Assembly: GCF_000011065.1 (NCBI RefSeq)
Contig: NC_004663.1
Coordinates: 5,890,001-5,954,000 of the forward strand
Reading direction: 5' to 3'
Source: Bacteroides thetaiotaomicron VPI-5482
GTDB lineage: Bacteria > Bacteroidota > Bacteroidia > Bacteroidales > Bacteroidaceae
Length of the DNA: 64,000 nt
The notes beneath the pieces are model-generated. The model worked only from the letters and a program-made list of their open reading frames with translations, had not been told where the DNA came from and made no database searches. This document shows, piece by piece, positions 26,372-35,660 of this stretch. How positions within the stretch are numbered: position 1 is the first letter of the stretch; every line of letters begins with the position of its first letter. A program made the translations under genes and the position numbers.

Positions 26372-28021
26372 TTAGAACTCCGCTTCCTTCTGTATGCAGA
26401 TGATATCGCCGTAAACGGGATGGCGGAACTCAATATATTCAGCATGGAGATAGAGCCTGTCCGCCTTTTTTCCATAGAGTTCATCGCCCAGAATGGGGTA
26501 GTTTAATCCTTGATGATGGGCGGCATGTACCCGTAGTTGGTGGGTACGCCCTGTCAATGGATAAAAAGCGATGCGTATGTACTTATCGGAATAGTTCAGA
26601 ATCCGGTATTCGGTAACTGCCGGTTTGCCGTATTCTTCACTGACCATTTGCCGGGGGCGGTCGAGCGGATTGAGGCAAAGAGGAAGATTGATGGTTCCTG
26701 TTTCTTCGAGTTGCTGGTTCAATCCATTTCTATCCAGCAAGGCTACATAACGCTTCTTAATACTGCGACTGATGAACTGTTCCTGCAAGTGTTGATGAAC
26801 TTCCTTAGTTTTGGCGACAAGTAACAACCCCGAAGTAGCCATATCCAGCCGGTGTACAATCATGGGACCGGTAGCTTCCGGATATTTAGCTTTTACACGA
26901 TGGTAAACGGAATCCGTCTCCTCTTCTTTTCCGGGGACAGACAACATACCGGATGGCTTATTGACTACCACCAGCCATTCGTCCTCAAAAACGATTTCTA
27001 ATTCTTCCTTCCTGTGTGCTTGGGGCGAAAGTGGATTCCCGTCTACTTCCAGTCCTTGCAGCATGTGTTGCAGAATCGGTTCGCATTTTCCTTTACACGA
27101 AGGGTAATAATAACCGTGATGCCGTACCTCTGTTTTCGGAGAGTTTCCCCACCAGAACTCGGCCATAGCCAATGGCTTCAGTTGGTGAAGGTAGGCATAT
27201 TGCAGCAATTTGGGCAAGGCACATTCGCCTGCTCCGGCAGGGGGGATTTTGTGTACGGTTTGTTCAAAGATAGTACATAAGTCTTTTATTTCTCCTTTCG
27301 CATTCAGCATACGGAACTGTTCGAATAACTTTTGCTGTAAGGCTGCCGAACGTTGCTTTCGTTCGTTTTTTAGTTTTTCTATTTCCGTCTCAAAGGTGAT
27401 AACCTCTTCTTCCAGCGTTTTGATTCGTTCTTTCCATCCCCGTTCCAATCGCTTGAATTCCGCTTTCTGATATTGGCTTTCACGAACAAGTGCGTCCTGT
27501 TCTTCTTTAGACAGGGCAGGGGATGACTTGCGGCGAAGTTCCCTTTCTTTCTTTGCTGTCTTTAGTTCCTCTTTGGCTTGAATAAGAGCCAGCCTTGTTT
27601 GTTCCGTTTCCCTGTCCAGTTTTTCTTTTAAGTGCAGATAATGAGGATTAACTTCCAATGCACTGATACGGACATTGATAGCTGAAATTTGTTCTTCTTC
27701 TATTTTAAAGAATCCCTGTGGTTGCAGCAAATCGTAAACAGGTGGGACGAAATACGGATGCAGATTCTTTCCTGCCAGATTGCCGGAAAAAGCAGCAAGA
27801 TAACCGATAGAGGAAGATCCTTCTTCCTGGGTTTGTACGATCAGTACTCCGAACATTTTTCCGAGAGTCAGTTCCTCTAGCCACTCTTTCTTTGTCGAGA
27901 TATAAGCTTTGACTTCTTCGGCCGCTAATACACATAGCGGATGAGGAGTATAGTTGAAAGGGTATGTAAACCTTTCCGGTAGTGCAATATGGGAAACCGG
28001 TTGGTCGAAAAAATGTATCAT
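26372..28021 (-). CDS. RluA-family pseudouridine synthase with long N-terminal extension
   Basis: 549 residues. Residues 340-549 are the catalytic RluA-type domain, with the motif containing the essential Asp in MIVHRLDMATSGLLLVAKT and the later LTGRTHQLRVHAAH. The first 320 residues form an extension with a coiled coil of about 125-240 (RETEQTRLALIQAKEELKTA). This extension is typical of a Bacteroidetes subgroup and is longer than in E. coli RluA. The enzyme isomerises uridines in rRNA or tRNA. It is transcribed divergently from the SGNH gene. Confidence 0.92.
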   Translation of the reverse strand: MIHFFDQPVSHIALPERFTYPFNYTPHPLCVLAAEEVKAYISTKKEWLEELTLGKMFGVLIVQTQEEGSSSIGYLAAFSGNLAGKNLHPYFVPPVYDLLQPQGFFKIEEEQISAINVRISALEVNPHYLHLKEKLDRETEQTRLALIQAKEELKTAKKERELRRKSSPALSKEEQDALVRESQYQKAEFKRLERGWKERIKTLEEEVITFETEIEKLKNERKQRSAALQQKLFEQFRMLNAKGEIKDLCTIFEQTVHKIPPAGAGECALPKLLQYAYLHQLKPLAMAEFWWGNSPKTEVRHHGYYYPSCKGKCEPILQHMLQGLEVDGNPLSPQAHRKEELEIVFEDEWLVVVNKPSGMLSVPGKEEETDSVYHRVKAKYPEATGPMIVHRLDMATSGLLLVAKTKEVHQHLQEQFISRSIKKRYVALLDRNGLNQQLEETGTINLPLCLNPLDRPRQMVSEEYGKPAVTEYRILNYSDKYIRIAFYPLTGRTHQLRVHAAHHQGLNYPILGDELYGKKADRLYLHAEYIEFRHPVYGDIICIQKEAEF

Positions 28022-28051
28022 TGATTCTTATCTGAATATCGTTATTGATTG

Positions 28052-28090
28052 CAAAAGTAAGGCAAATCCGCGAATTTTATTCTATATTTG
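28052..28090. promoter_or_regulatory. Divergent promoter pair (RluA gene and SGNH gene)
   Basis: TActTTTG on the minus strand at 28052-28059 and TAtaTTTG on the plus strand at 28083-28090, both exact matches to TAnnTTTG, lie about 24 bp apart between the divergent genes. Confidence 0.65.
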
Positions 28091-28121
28091 TTTTGTAGTT
28101 GGAATAAAATAGAGGAATAAA

Positions 28122-28652
28122 ATGGAAGACAAACCAAAATTCGCTTTTGTAGGTAACAGCCACATGGCATTCTGGGCACTGAATGTATATTTCCCTCAAT
28201 GGGAATGTCTGAACTACGGTGCTCCCGGAGAAGGGCTGGCGTATGTCGAGTCATTTCATGAAGATACATCCGACTGCCAGGTAGTGATTCAGTTCGGGAG
28301 CAATGACATTTATCAGCTGAATGAAGAAAATACAGATGATTATGTAGAGCGGTATGTGAAAGCTGTTCTTGCGGTTCCAAAGGTTAAAACTTATCTCTTT
28401 TGTATTTTTCCCCGTAATGACTACGATGATTATAGTACGGCTGTGAACAAGTTCATCCGTATGCTGAATGAGAAGATAGTTGCAAAACTGACAGGGACAG
28501 GTATCATTTATCTGGATGTTTTTGATCAATTACTGAAGAACGGCAGATTAAATCCGGAGCTGACTATTGACGATCTGCATTTGAATGGAAAAGGGTATCG
28601 GATATTAAGTACGGCGCTGAAGCAGGCATTCAACGGACAGGAGCATCTATGA
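28122..28652 (+). CDS. SGNH/GDSL-family hydrolase
   Basis: 176 residues. SGNH blocks are visible: block I GNSHMAFW (Ser with Asn before it, instead of the usual GDS), block III GSNDIYQLN, and block V with the Asp/His pair in TIDDLHLNGKGYRIL. Members hydrolyse esters of lipids or sugars; the substrate is unknown. No signal peptide, so it is probably cytoplasmic. Confidence 0.88.
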   Translation: MEDKPKFAFVGNSHMAFWALNVYFPQWECLNYGAPGEGLAYVESFHEDTSDCQVVIQFGSNDIYQLNEENTDDYVERYVKAVLAVPKVKTYLFCIFPRNDYDDYSTAVNKFIRMLNEKIVAKLTGTGIIYLDVFDQLLKNGRLNPELTIDDLHLNGKGYRILSTALKQAFNGQEHL

Positions 28653-28707
28653 AATTTTATGTTAACGCTTTTGTCATGTAAATAGGTGGCATATCATTTA
28701 TTTTTCC

Positions 28708-28715
28708 TATTTTTG
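28708..28715 (+). promoter_or_regulatory. Bacteroides -7 box (TAttTTTG) for the MaoC gene
   Basis: Exact match, with a leader of about 40 nt. Confidence 0.55.
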
Positions 28716-28758
28716 CCCCATTAATCAATATGTATAACCCCCATAAAACGATGAGACG

Positions 28759-29223
28759 ATGGAAAAAGTTATTATCAACTCGTACGAAGAATTTGAAAAG
28801 CTGGTAGGGCAACAAATAGGTGTTTCCGATTATGTGGAACTCTCTCAGGAACGTATCAACCTTTTTGCAGACGCAACACTGGATCATCAGTGGATTCATG
28901 TAGACACAGAACGTGCAAAAGTAGACAGTCCGTATCACAGTACGATTGCTCACGGTTATCTGACGCTTTCCATGCTTCCTTACCTGTGGAATCAGATTAT
29001 TCAGGTGAACAATCTAAAAATGATGATCAACTACGGGATGGATAAGATGAAATTCGGTCAGGCCGTTTTGTCCGGACAAAGTGTGCGTCTGGTGACTACT
29101 CTGCACTCACTGACCAATCTGCGTGGTGTGGCAAAAGCCGAAATCAAATTTGCAATTGAGATTAAGGATCAGCCGAAGAAAGCCCTTGAAGGGATTGCTG
29201 TGTTCCTGTACTATTTTAATTGA
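28759..29223 (+). CDS. MaoC-like dehydratase
   Basis: 154 residues with a hot-dog fold. The catalytic Asp/His region reads LDHQWIHVDTERA, followed by STIAHGYLTLSMLPYLW, typical of MaoC/(R)-specific enoyl-CoA hydratases. The C-terminal half keeps the GVAKAEIKFAIEIKDQPKKA strands. It probably hydrates an enoyl-thioester; the pathway is unknown. Own promoter box, and a terminator at 29244-29279. Confidence 0.88.
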   Translation: MEKVIINSYEEFEKLVGQQIGVSDYVELSQERINLFADATLDHQWIHVDTERAKVDSPYHSTIAHGYLTLSMLPYLWNQIIQVNNLKMMINYGMDKMKFGQAVLSGQSVRLVTTLHSLTNLRGVAKAEIKFAIEIKDQPKKALEGIAVFLYYFN

Positions 29224-29243
29224 GTAACGACGAAAAGATAAGA

Positions 29244-29279
29244 TAAGGCTGTTTCCTGCAAAGGAAGCGGCCTTTTGTT
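29244..29279 (+). terminator. Intrinsic terminator after the MaoC gene
   Basis: AAGGC-TG-TTTCC pairs with GGAA-GC-GGCCTT (imperfect), followed by TTTTGTTTT. Confidence 0.7.
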
Positions 29280-29438
29280 TTATTTATTGGATGCAAAATA
29301 TGTAAATACACGGAAATCGGTTAAAATATCAAAATAATAAGAGGTTTGTCCTCATTGTGGCATCCATAAGCGCCGCTGAGTGTTTTACATATTATAGATG
29401 TATTCAAATAATCATGAAGCAATTAAAAATTGAGCGTT

Positions 29439-30113
29439 ATGTCTTTAAGTAGTCTTTTAATCATATTTTCATCTTCTTTTATGGCGCTGTTTCCGGTGAT
29501 CAATCCTTTAGGAAACGGTTTTGTCGTCAATGGATTTTTTGCAGACCTCGATCCTTCACAACGAAAAACTGCTATTCAGAAACTAACCATTAACTTTATA
29601 ATGATCGGTGTAGGCACTTTGCTGATAGGTCATTTATTCTTATTGATTTTCGGTCTGGCGATTCCCGTGATTCAACTGGGTGGTGGAATACTCATTTGTA
29701 AGACGGCGATAGAATTGCTGGGTGATTCCAATTCTTCCGATAAAGAAGGGACCAGCCAGAATGTGGACAGCTTCAAGTGGAAGAGTATCGAACAGAAGAT
29801 ATTTTATCCTATCACGTTTCCTATCAGTATCGGTCCGGGCAGTATATCCGTGATCTTTACTTTGATGGCATCTGCCAGTGTGAAAGGTAAACTGTTGCAT
29901 ACCGGAATCAATTATCTGGTCATTGCGCTGGTTATTATTTGTATGGCTGGGATACTCTATGTGTTTCTTTCACAGGGACAGAGGATCATTCAGAAACTGG
30001 GACCTGTAGGAAATCAGATCATTAATAAACTCGTTGCCTTTTTTACCTTTTGCATCGGTATACAGATTTCCGTCACAGGTATTTCCCAGATATTCCATCT
30101 GAATATATTATGA
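29439..30113 (+). CDS. MarC-family (UPF0056) integral membrane protein
   Basis: About 224 residues from the ATG at 29439 (a TTG three codons upstream is less likely). It has six membrane segments. MarC features include FMALFPVINPLGNGFVVNG, LQLGGGILICKTAIELLG-like second helices, and FYPITFPISIGPGSISVIFT. The function is unknown; it was once linked to multiple antibiotic resistance, which later work did not support. Its 3' end overlaps the convergent helical protein by 6 bp. Confidence 0.88.
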   Translation: MSLSSLLIIFSSSFMALFPVINPLGNGFVVNGFFADLDPSQRKTAIQKLTINFIMIGVGTLLIGHLFLLIFGLAIPVIQLGGGILICKTAIELLGDSNSSDKEGTSQNVDSFKWKSIEQKIFYPITFPISIGPGSISVIFTLMASASVKGKLLHTGINYLVIALVIICMAGILYVFLSQGQRIIQKLGPVGNQIINKLVAFFTFCIGIQISVTGISQIFHLNIL

Positions 30114-30650
30114 GTTCGGATGTTCTTTCTTTTTCTTTGCTTTGATAGCTTTCAATGTGTTTTTTCTTACTGAACGTATGGCAGGAACCAACAATTCCGG
30201 TTCCATTATCTCCAGCATAGTGCGCAATTCTTGCTGTAGTTCGGGGATGGAGCAGGTCAGTTGATAGGCAAGTTTGATGCAAAGAGACTGCACTCCTGCC
30301 GGTTCTTGTCTTGATACCATCCGTTCCATACAGAAATCCAGTAAGTCCACTCGTGGAGGGTCAGCTAGCTGTTGTTGGCATAGCAGGTTCAGCAACATCC
30401 TTCGTTTTCCCGAATGCGGGCAGGTAAGTGCCGCGTCTATCAGTTCGTCTTGTTTCAGAGTCAGCCACTCTACCTCAGGTTTTGAGAAGTGGGTACAGAC
30501 CCACAATGCCTGATAAGAGACGATGTCATCCTCATCAAAGATCAGCCGGTAAATTTCCTCTCTGAGCCGTTCGTCTTCTTTTATATAATGAAGCAGTTCC
30601 CGTATATTTTCTATATGGAAGCGAGTGGCCAGTTGTGTGCGTAAGTCCAT
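30108..30650 (-). CDS. Helical (HEAT-like) protein, unknown function
   Basis: 180 residues, almost entirely alpha-helical with helical-repeat character (YQALWVCTHFSKPEVEWLTL, then RRMLLNLLCQQQLADPP and GVQSLCIKLAYQLTCSIP), ending in a lysine-rich tail (KAIKAKKKKEHPNS). HEAT-like repeats are inferred from spacing only. It follows the VOC-GNAT-GNAT gene by 21 bp and is probably the last gene of the beta-lactamase operon. Confidence 0.8.
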   Translation of the reverse strand: MDLRTQLATRFHIENIRELLHYIKEDERLREEIYRLIFDEDDIVSYQALWVCTHFSKPEVEWLTLKQDELIDAALTCPHSGKRRMLLNLLCQQQLADPPRVDLLDFCMERMVSRQEPAGVQSLCIKLAYQLTCSIPELQQELRTMLEIMEPELLVPAIRSVRKNTLKAIKAKKKKEHPNS

Positions 30651-30671
30651 TTCTATTTTGGGTTCAGTATC

Positions 30672-32048
30672 TTATTTTTTATCGTCGGTCAGTTGTAAGT
30701 GCAAGATTGGATACGGCTTGCCCATACTGTCCGTTTCATCCCGTCCGATGATCTCGAATCCCAGATGCTGATAGAACCGGAGAGCCTGGTCGTTGTCTTC
30801 GTTCACATCCACCTTGTCGATCTGCTTCTGGCGGATGGCATACTCTATCAATCGCTTTCCGTATCCCTTTCCCTGTTCGTCGGGGTGTACAAACAGCATC
30901 TCGATCAGCTCATCACTCAATCCCATGAATGCGGCAATCTTTCCGTGAGAGTTGCGGATGATGGAGAGCTCTACTGCCGGCAGATAGTGGTTGCGTATCA
31001 GTGGCTTATAGAACTGGATACTCTCTTCTGTCAGGAAGTGGTGCGTGGAGCGGACAGACTTCTCCCACAGCTGGATCAGTTCATCATAATCCTGTTCGGT
31101 GGGGCGTGCTATATTGGGAATGTAGTAACATTCATGATCATATATATTCCCGTTATAGGTCAGTTCTGCCTGATGAAGTGTACCTTCGTAGATAAATCCG
31201 TTTCGCTTCAGCACTTGTTGCGAACGTTTGTTGTGCGGATAACAGTTGGCAGTGATGAGGCTGAGCTGTAGTTCGTTGAAGCCATAGTTGAGCACGGCTT
31301 GCACTGCTTCCGACATGTATCCTTTTCCCCAATACGGTTCGTCCAGCCAATATCCCAGCATACGTACCTGAGGATTTTCCCGTTTCGGATCGGGTACGAT
31401 GCCGATGGAAGCTATCAATTGCTGTGTATCTTTTAATGTAACAGCCCATATACCTTCCTGTCCTATAAATGCGCCGTGAAGGATTTCACGGGATTCATTC
31501 AACGTCTTGTGGGGAGCCCATCCGGCATTATTCCCCAAATTGGGGTTCTGGCAACAGGCAAAGAATGCTTCTGCGTCATTCTCCTGAAAAGGGCGCAGCA
31601 GCAGACGTTTCGTTTCGATATTCGGGCATAGAGCCGCTTCGGTTCTTTCTGCTTCCGGTTCTTTCTTGTATACACATTCCAAACGATTTCCGTCGGGGTC
31701 GAGTACAACGCTCTCAAAGTATCCGTCGCCCGAAGTGCGTGGTTCACCTACTATGGTATACCCCTCGGAGCGCATTTCTTCCGTAAAGCGAAGAATCTCC
31801 TCCTTGCTGGGAAATGTGAACGCAAGATGTGTCAGTCCCCGCCTGTTTTCCTCTATCGGGGTATTCTGCACATCTGCCCGACTCATCAACTCCAGAGTGG
31901 GACCTTCATCAAAAGAGATAAAGTATGATTCGAATCCCTTCTTGGGATTGATATATTTCTCATTACTTGTCCCGCCCAGAAAGCGGACATAGAAATCTTT
32001 TAATTCTTCCAGACGGAAAGTCCAGATGGCGATATGATGTAGCTTCAT
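30672..32048 (-). CDS. Three-domain fusion: VOC/glyoxalase, GNAT, GNAT
   Basis: 458 residues with no frame break. Residues 1-128: a VOC/glyoxalase-type domain (MKLHHIAIWTFRLEELKDFY, VVLDPDGNRLECVY). Residues 143-308: a RimJ-like GNAT (TKRLLLRPFQENDAEAFF, then YWGKGYMSEAVQAVLNYGF). Residues 312-458: a second GNAT (RPTEQDYDELIQLWEKSVR, then EQGKGYGKRLIEYAIRQ and LRFYQHLGFEIIGR). Each is normally a separate protein. The gene is 33 bp downstream of the beta-lactamase and 21 bp upstream of the helical protein. Substrates are unknown; acetylation of a small molecule such as an antibiotic is possible but unproven. Confidence 0.92.
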   Translation of the reverse strand: MKLHHIAIWTFRLEELKDFYVRFLGGTSNEKYINPKKGFESYFISFDEGPTLELMSRADVQNTPIEENRRGLTHLAFTFPSKEEILRFTEEMRSEGYTIVGEPRTSGDGYFESVVLDPDGNRLECVYKKEPEAERTEAALCPNIETKRLLLRPFQENDAEAFFACCQNPNLGNNAGWAPHKTLNESREILHGAFIGQEGIWAVTLKDTQQLIASIGIVPDPKRENPQVRMLGYWLDEPYWGKGYMSEAVQAVLNYGFNELQLSLITANCYPHNKRSQQVLKRNGFIYEGTLHQAELTYNGNIYDHECYYIPNIARPTEQDYDELIQLWEKSVRSTHHFLTEESIQFYKPLIRNHYLPAVELSIIRNSHGKIAAFMGLSDELIEMLFVHPDEQGKGYGKRLIEYAIRQKQIDKVDVNEDNDQALRFYQHLGFEIIGRDETDSMGKPYPILHLQLTDDKK

Positions 32049-32081
32049 AAGAATCGTAGTTAATGTTGTTATACTTCTATT

Positions 32082-32963
32082 TTATTGATGCGTCACATAT
32101 TCGTAAACGATACGTGAGATGTCCGCAATGATTTTACTGTTCTCCTGATTATTCTCTTCGGAATCTTTGACGAAGACAGCTATACTGTAAGCGTGTCCGT
32201 CGGGCAGGAGGACGAAGCCGATATCATTGCAGGCTACCTGTTGTCCTTTGGCATTGCGGTCACCCGTCCCTGTCTTGTGGCCGATTGTAACTTCTTTGCC
32301 GAGCAATGGAGCAACCAGTCGATCTTGTCCGGTCTGGCATTCTGTCATGGTCTGATAGATGAAGTCTTTGTATTCCTGCGGGAACAGTGCTTCTTTGCGG
32401 AATATCTCCAAGAGTCTCGCGGCGGCCAGCGGAGTAGTCCAGTTTTGATAACACAGACTTTCGTCTTGGTGCATATCGTTTTCCGTACAGACAATGGCAC
32501 AATCCGTAACGCCCAGGGAATGGATGTACTGGTTCACCGTATCTACCCCTCCCTGATATTGAAACAGAATATCACAAGCATTGTTGTCACTTTGTTGCAG
32601 GGTGTAATTTAATAAATCCGCAATGTCTATATTGAATCCTCCCTGTGGAAAACTATCTCGCAGCGGACTATAAGTATCGGGTTTTAAATCCTCTTTCTTT
32701 ATGGTCAGTTCAAAGTTCAATGACTGTTGCTGCTTTCCCATATAATCAGCCAATGCCAACGCCTGATGAAATTTGAATACACTCATCAATGGATAATGAA
32801 TGTCATTGTTGACAGTTACCGTATCTTTTCCGTCGATAATGACGGCAATACCGATTTCAGCTTTCTTGCCTTTGATAGCCTGTTTGAGTTGGTCCTCCAG
32901 AGAAAGATTCTGTGCACAGATAATAGTGGGGATCAGACAGAGAAGCAGGATGAATGAGCGCAT
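32082..32963 (-). CDS. Class A (subclass A2) beta-lactamase, CblA/CepA-like
   Basis: 293 residues with a signal peptide (MRSFILLLCLIPTIICAQ). The class A motifs are S-x-x-K in MSVFKFHQAL, SDN in QQSDNNACDI, the Glu region TENDMHQDESLCYQNW, and KTG in GHKTGTGD. The surrounding sequence matches the Bacteroides chromosomal cephalosporinases CblA and CepA. It hydrolyses beta-lactams, mainly cephalosporins, in the periplasm. A minus-strand -7 box at 33009-33016 gives a leader of about 40 nt. It is the first gene of a probable operon with the VOC-GNAT-GNAT and helical proteins. Confidence 0.93.
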   Translation of the reverse strand: MRSFILLLCLIPTIICAQNLSLEDQLKQAIKGKKAEIGIAVIIDGKDTVTVNNDIHYPLMSVFKFHQALALADYMGKQQQSLNFELTIKKEDLKPDTYSPLRDSFPQGGFNIDIADLLNYTLQQSDNNACDILFQYQGGVDTVNQYIHSLGVTDCAIVCTENDMHQDESLCYQNWTTPLAAARLLEIFRKEALFPQEYKDFIYQTMTECQTGQDRLVAPLLGKEVTIGHKTGTGDRNAKGQQVACNDIGFVLLPDGHAYSIAVFVKDSEENNQENSKIIADISRIVYEYVTHQ

Positions 32964-33008
32964 ACTAATTTTTTCATTAATTGGTTTGTATTTGGGTTTT
33001 AAGAGTCA

Positions 33009-33085
33009 CAAAGATATAAATACTAATTTTATCAGCAAATATTTACTTGGAAATAGTAATCCTACATAAGAATTATCTATTTTTG
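33009..33085. promoter_or_regulatory. Divergent promoters for beta-lactamase and SEC-C genes
   Basis: TAtcTTTG on the minus strand at 33009-33016 and TAttTTTG on the plus strand at 33078-33085, each an exact TAnnTTTG match. Confidence 0.6.
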
Positions 33086-33113
33086 TCGGTAAACAAAATA
33101 ATAAGCCTTCTAT

Positions 33114-34340
33114 ATGTTAAAATGTCATTCAGAGTTGTTTAAATCGTCGGTGAAGTTGGCGGATGGTTTAAGATTGAGTACAAAAGAAGAATTGAAAGAT
33201 ATAGCACAGTTGCTTCTTCTTTCCGTTCCTTCAAAATTGCGAAAAGAAGAGTATGTATCCTGTCTTGCAGAAGCTGTTCTTACTTGTCCGGATATATGGA
33301 TTTCGCAGTTGACACATTATGAATGGTTGCTCCTTCAAAAATTGGTAAAAGCAGGAGCCAATACCTATGTGGAAGAACCTAATATGATAATGACGAGTAC
33401 ATTAGAATTGCTTTCTTTTGTTGCGGTCGAGTGTAGTTTGAACGGAGACAAGATTCGTTATATGATTTGTGATGAGTTGCGTGAAGCGGTTGCTCCCCAT
33501 ATTGATAAGTTTTTGACATCGACGGAAGAGAACAGCCGTTTTGTGCTGGAGCAGTATGCTTTAGGAATTTTAAATCTTTATGGTCTCTTACCTTATACGG
33601 AATTCTTGAAGCAACTGACCGGATACTTGAAGGGCTCAATGACAAAGGACGAAATTGCTAAAGGTTTATCAAACTCAATGTTGATGAGACAACTGACGTT
33701 TGATATGGAAGATATATATAATTCTGTTATGTATGTTCGATCTCCCTTATTATTGGACGTTGAGGACTTGGAGGAAAGATTATATGCACATCGTGCTATA
33801 AAAAGTTTGAAGAAGTTTACCGTCGAAGAGGTTTTGTCGGCTGGAACGATGCCTGTGTTCTATATTTCCAATCCGCATTCGGATGAACTGAAAGGGTTTA
33901 TGATGAGGAAATTAGGTTATAATGAAGAACTGGCTGAGGCTAAGATACAGTGGCTGTGGTATGCAATACAGATGAACGAAAATCCGATGTCTGCTATTGT
34001 TTCGGCAATAGACACGAAGGTGCTTTCTATGCAAGAACTTCAGGAAGTGGTTGGAATAGCTGTAAACTATTGTAATGATTGTCCCCGTTGGTTCTTGAAA
34101 GGTCACTCGTCCACCGAAGCATCTGCTTTACTTGGTAGGGGTGAATCGGTGAAAACTCCTCCTCGTATCGTTGCCGGACCAACGATGAAAGCAGCAGGCA
34201 TGGATATCACTCCTGAAATGCAAAAAATGGTTGATGGTATGTTTTATGATACATTCTCCGGAACGAAAATCGGACGGAATGATCCTTGCCCTTGTGGGAG
34301 CGGAAAGAAATATAAGAAATGTTGCGGTAGGGATAACTGA
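33114..34340 (+). CDS. SEC-C motif protein, unknown function
   Basis: 408 residues. The last 25 residues are a canonical SEC-C zinc motif (GRNDPCPCGSGKKYKKCCG) as at the end of SecA. The preceding 370 residues are helical and have no other recognised domain (TKEELKDIAQLLLLSVPSKL near the start). SEC-C is found on many stand-alone proteins and does not imply a secretion role. Own promoter box. The 170 bp after it hold three copies of GGACTGTTC-like sequence, one inverted, that could form a weak terminator. Confidence 0.85.
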   Translation: MLKCHSELFKSSVKLADGLRLSTKEELKDIAQLLLLSVPSKLRKEEYVSCLAEAVLTCPDIWISQLTHYEWLLLQKLVKAGANTYVEEPNMIMTSTLELLSFVAVECSLNGDKIRYMICDELREAVAPHIDKFLTSTEENSRFVLEQYALGILNLYGLLPYTEFLKQLTGYLKGSMTKDEIAKGLSNSMLMRQLTFDMEDIYNSVMYVRSPLLLDVEDLEERLYAHRAIKSLKKFTVEEVLSAGTMPVFYISNPHSDELKGFMMRKLGYNEELAEAKIQWLWYAIQMNENPMSAIVSAIDTKVLSMQELQEVVGIAVNYCNDCPRWFLKGHSSTEASALLGRGESVKTPPRIVAGPTMKAAGMDITPEMQKMVDGMFYDTFSGTKIGRNDPCPCGSGKKYKKCCGRDN

Positions 34341-34483
34341 AAAGGGACTGTTCGTAGAGATGCTATGTCGGTATAGGCGGACTGTTCTTTGATACTTTCC
34401 GTCATCGAATAAATGAACAGTCTGAAATGGATCATTCATATAAGATTTTTGGTATCCTTGTTGGCTTGATATGGTAAAGTTCT

Positions 34484-34491
34484 TACCTTTG
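34484..34491 (+). promoter_or_regulatory. Bacteroides promoter (-33 GTTG, -7 TAccTTTG) for the MNT-HEPN gene
   Basis: GTTG at 34460-34463, 20-nt spacer, exact TAccTTTG at 34484-34491. The leader is about 20 nt. Confidence 0.6.
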
Positions 34492-34514
34492 TAAGGTCAT
34501 CAAAATAAGTGTTC

Positions 34515-35408
34515 ATGAAGAAGTCTATAAAACATTTGCCCAAGCGAACGCAGGAAGAACTGACAGTTCTGCTGGACTTAGTCTGCAAAAGCGTCGATAA
34601 CTGTCAGATGATTATCCTGTTCGGGAGTTATGCCAGGGGTAATTATGTTTTATGGGATACTAAAATAGAGTTCGGTGTTCGTACCTCGTATCAGAGTGAT
34701 TATGATATTCTTGTCATCACCAACGGAGCAGTCAAGCGGGCAGAAAGAAAACTGGAGCGTATCACTAACAAATATCATGATTTGTTTGAATACCGTCGTC
34801 ACGCTTTTCCGCAATTCATTGTCGAACATATAAATACGGTTAACAATAATCTAGAGGTTAGCCAGTATTTCTTTACAGATATTATAAAGGAAGGAATTTT
34901 GCTTTACGATAGTGGCAAATGTCAATTGGCTAAACCACGGAAGTTGAGCTTTAGGGAGATTCGGGATATTGCACAAAATGAATTTGATAAACTTTTCCCT
35001 TATGCTTGTGACTTCCTAACTGGTGTAAAGGATTATTTTATACTTAAAGAAAAATACAACCTTTCTGCCTTTATGCTTCATCAATCTTGTGAGAAACTTT
35101 ATAATACTATATTGATGGTTTTTACGAATTACCGTCCGAAAAGTCACAGACTTCAAGACCTTGGTGGGAGGGTAAAGAGCTTTTCGATGGAACTGGTAAC
35201 GGTTTTTCCTCAAAATACGGATGATGAAAAAGAGTGTTTCGATCTGTTATGCCGAGCCTATATCGAGGCCCGCTATAACAAAGATTACAAAATTACACGC
35301 GAACAGCTGGAATACTTAATTTCACGTTTAGAGATTCTAAAGGAAATGACTGAACGTCTTTGCAAAGAGAAAATTGCAGAATATAATGCGATGGCGGAAA
35401 ATGGTTGA
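34515..35408 (+). CDS. Fused nucleotidyltransferase-HEPN protein
   Basis: About 297 residues from the ATG at 34515. Residues 30-90 are a minimal nucleotidyltransferase: IILFGSYARGNYV, an insertion, then SDYDILVITNG with the metal-binding acidic pair. Residues 150-290 are a HEPN domain (AFMLHQSCEKLYNTILMVFT, then YIEARYNKDYKI). Separate MNT and HEPN pairs form toxin-antitoxin systems (HepT/MntA); here the two are on one chain, a form known in bacteria. The RNase-type R-x4-6-H motif of toxic HEPNs is not evident, so activity may differ. Single gene. Confidence 0.9.
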   Translation: MKKSIKHLPKRTQEELTVLLDLVCKSVDNCQMIILFGSYARGNYVLWDTKIEFGVRTSYQSDYDILVITNGAVKRAERKLERITNKYHDLFEYRRHAFPQFIVEHINTVNNNLEVSQYFFTDIIKEGILLYDSGKCQLAKPRKLSFREIRDIAQNEFDKLFPYACDFLTGVKDYFILKEKYNLSAFMLHQSCEKLYNTILMVFTNYRPKSHRLQDLGGRVKSFSMELVTVFPQNTDDEKECFDLLCRAYIEARYNKDYKITREQLEYLISRLEILKEMTERLCKEKIAEYNAMAENG

Positions 35409-35452
35409 ACACACGAAATATTTTAAAGTCTTATAACTTTGCATCCGTCTGG

Positions 35453-35586
35453 CTGTCACTCCCTATAAATTAAAAAGAAGAATATATCTGTCATCTGTCA
35501 CCGATTTCATTCTAACTATCAGATTATAAATAGTTAATGATGTGACAGCAGTGGGTGACAGCACTGTGATGGCAATTATGCTGTCA
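35453..35586. repeat. Cluster of six CTGTCA/TGACAG hexamers
   Basis: CTGTCA at 35453, 35488, 35495 and 35581; TGACAG at 35543 and 35556. Similar hexamers lie downstream of the VirE gene at 38113, 38151, 38199 and 38206, so the gene is flanked on both sides. An exact TAacTTTG box lies at 35434-35441. Confidence 0.55.
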
Positions 35587-35660
35587 CCCTTGTATTTGTG
35601 ATTCGGGATATGTTTTGAAGTCGTTGATTTCATCACGGTATGTAACTATCTTTTCTAAAC

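Noticed and set aside
28657..28953. Minus-strand frame spanning the MaoC promoter
   Set aside because: It overlaps the MaoC start and promoter; no domain is visible.
34343..34435. GGACTGTTC repeats (two direct, one inverted) after the SEC-C gene
   Set aside because: Could be a weak terminator, but the stem is long-looped and no T-run follows, so it is not listed as a feature.
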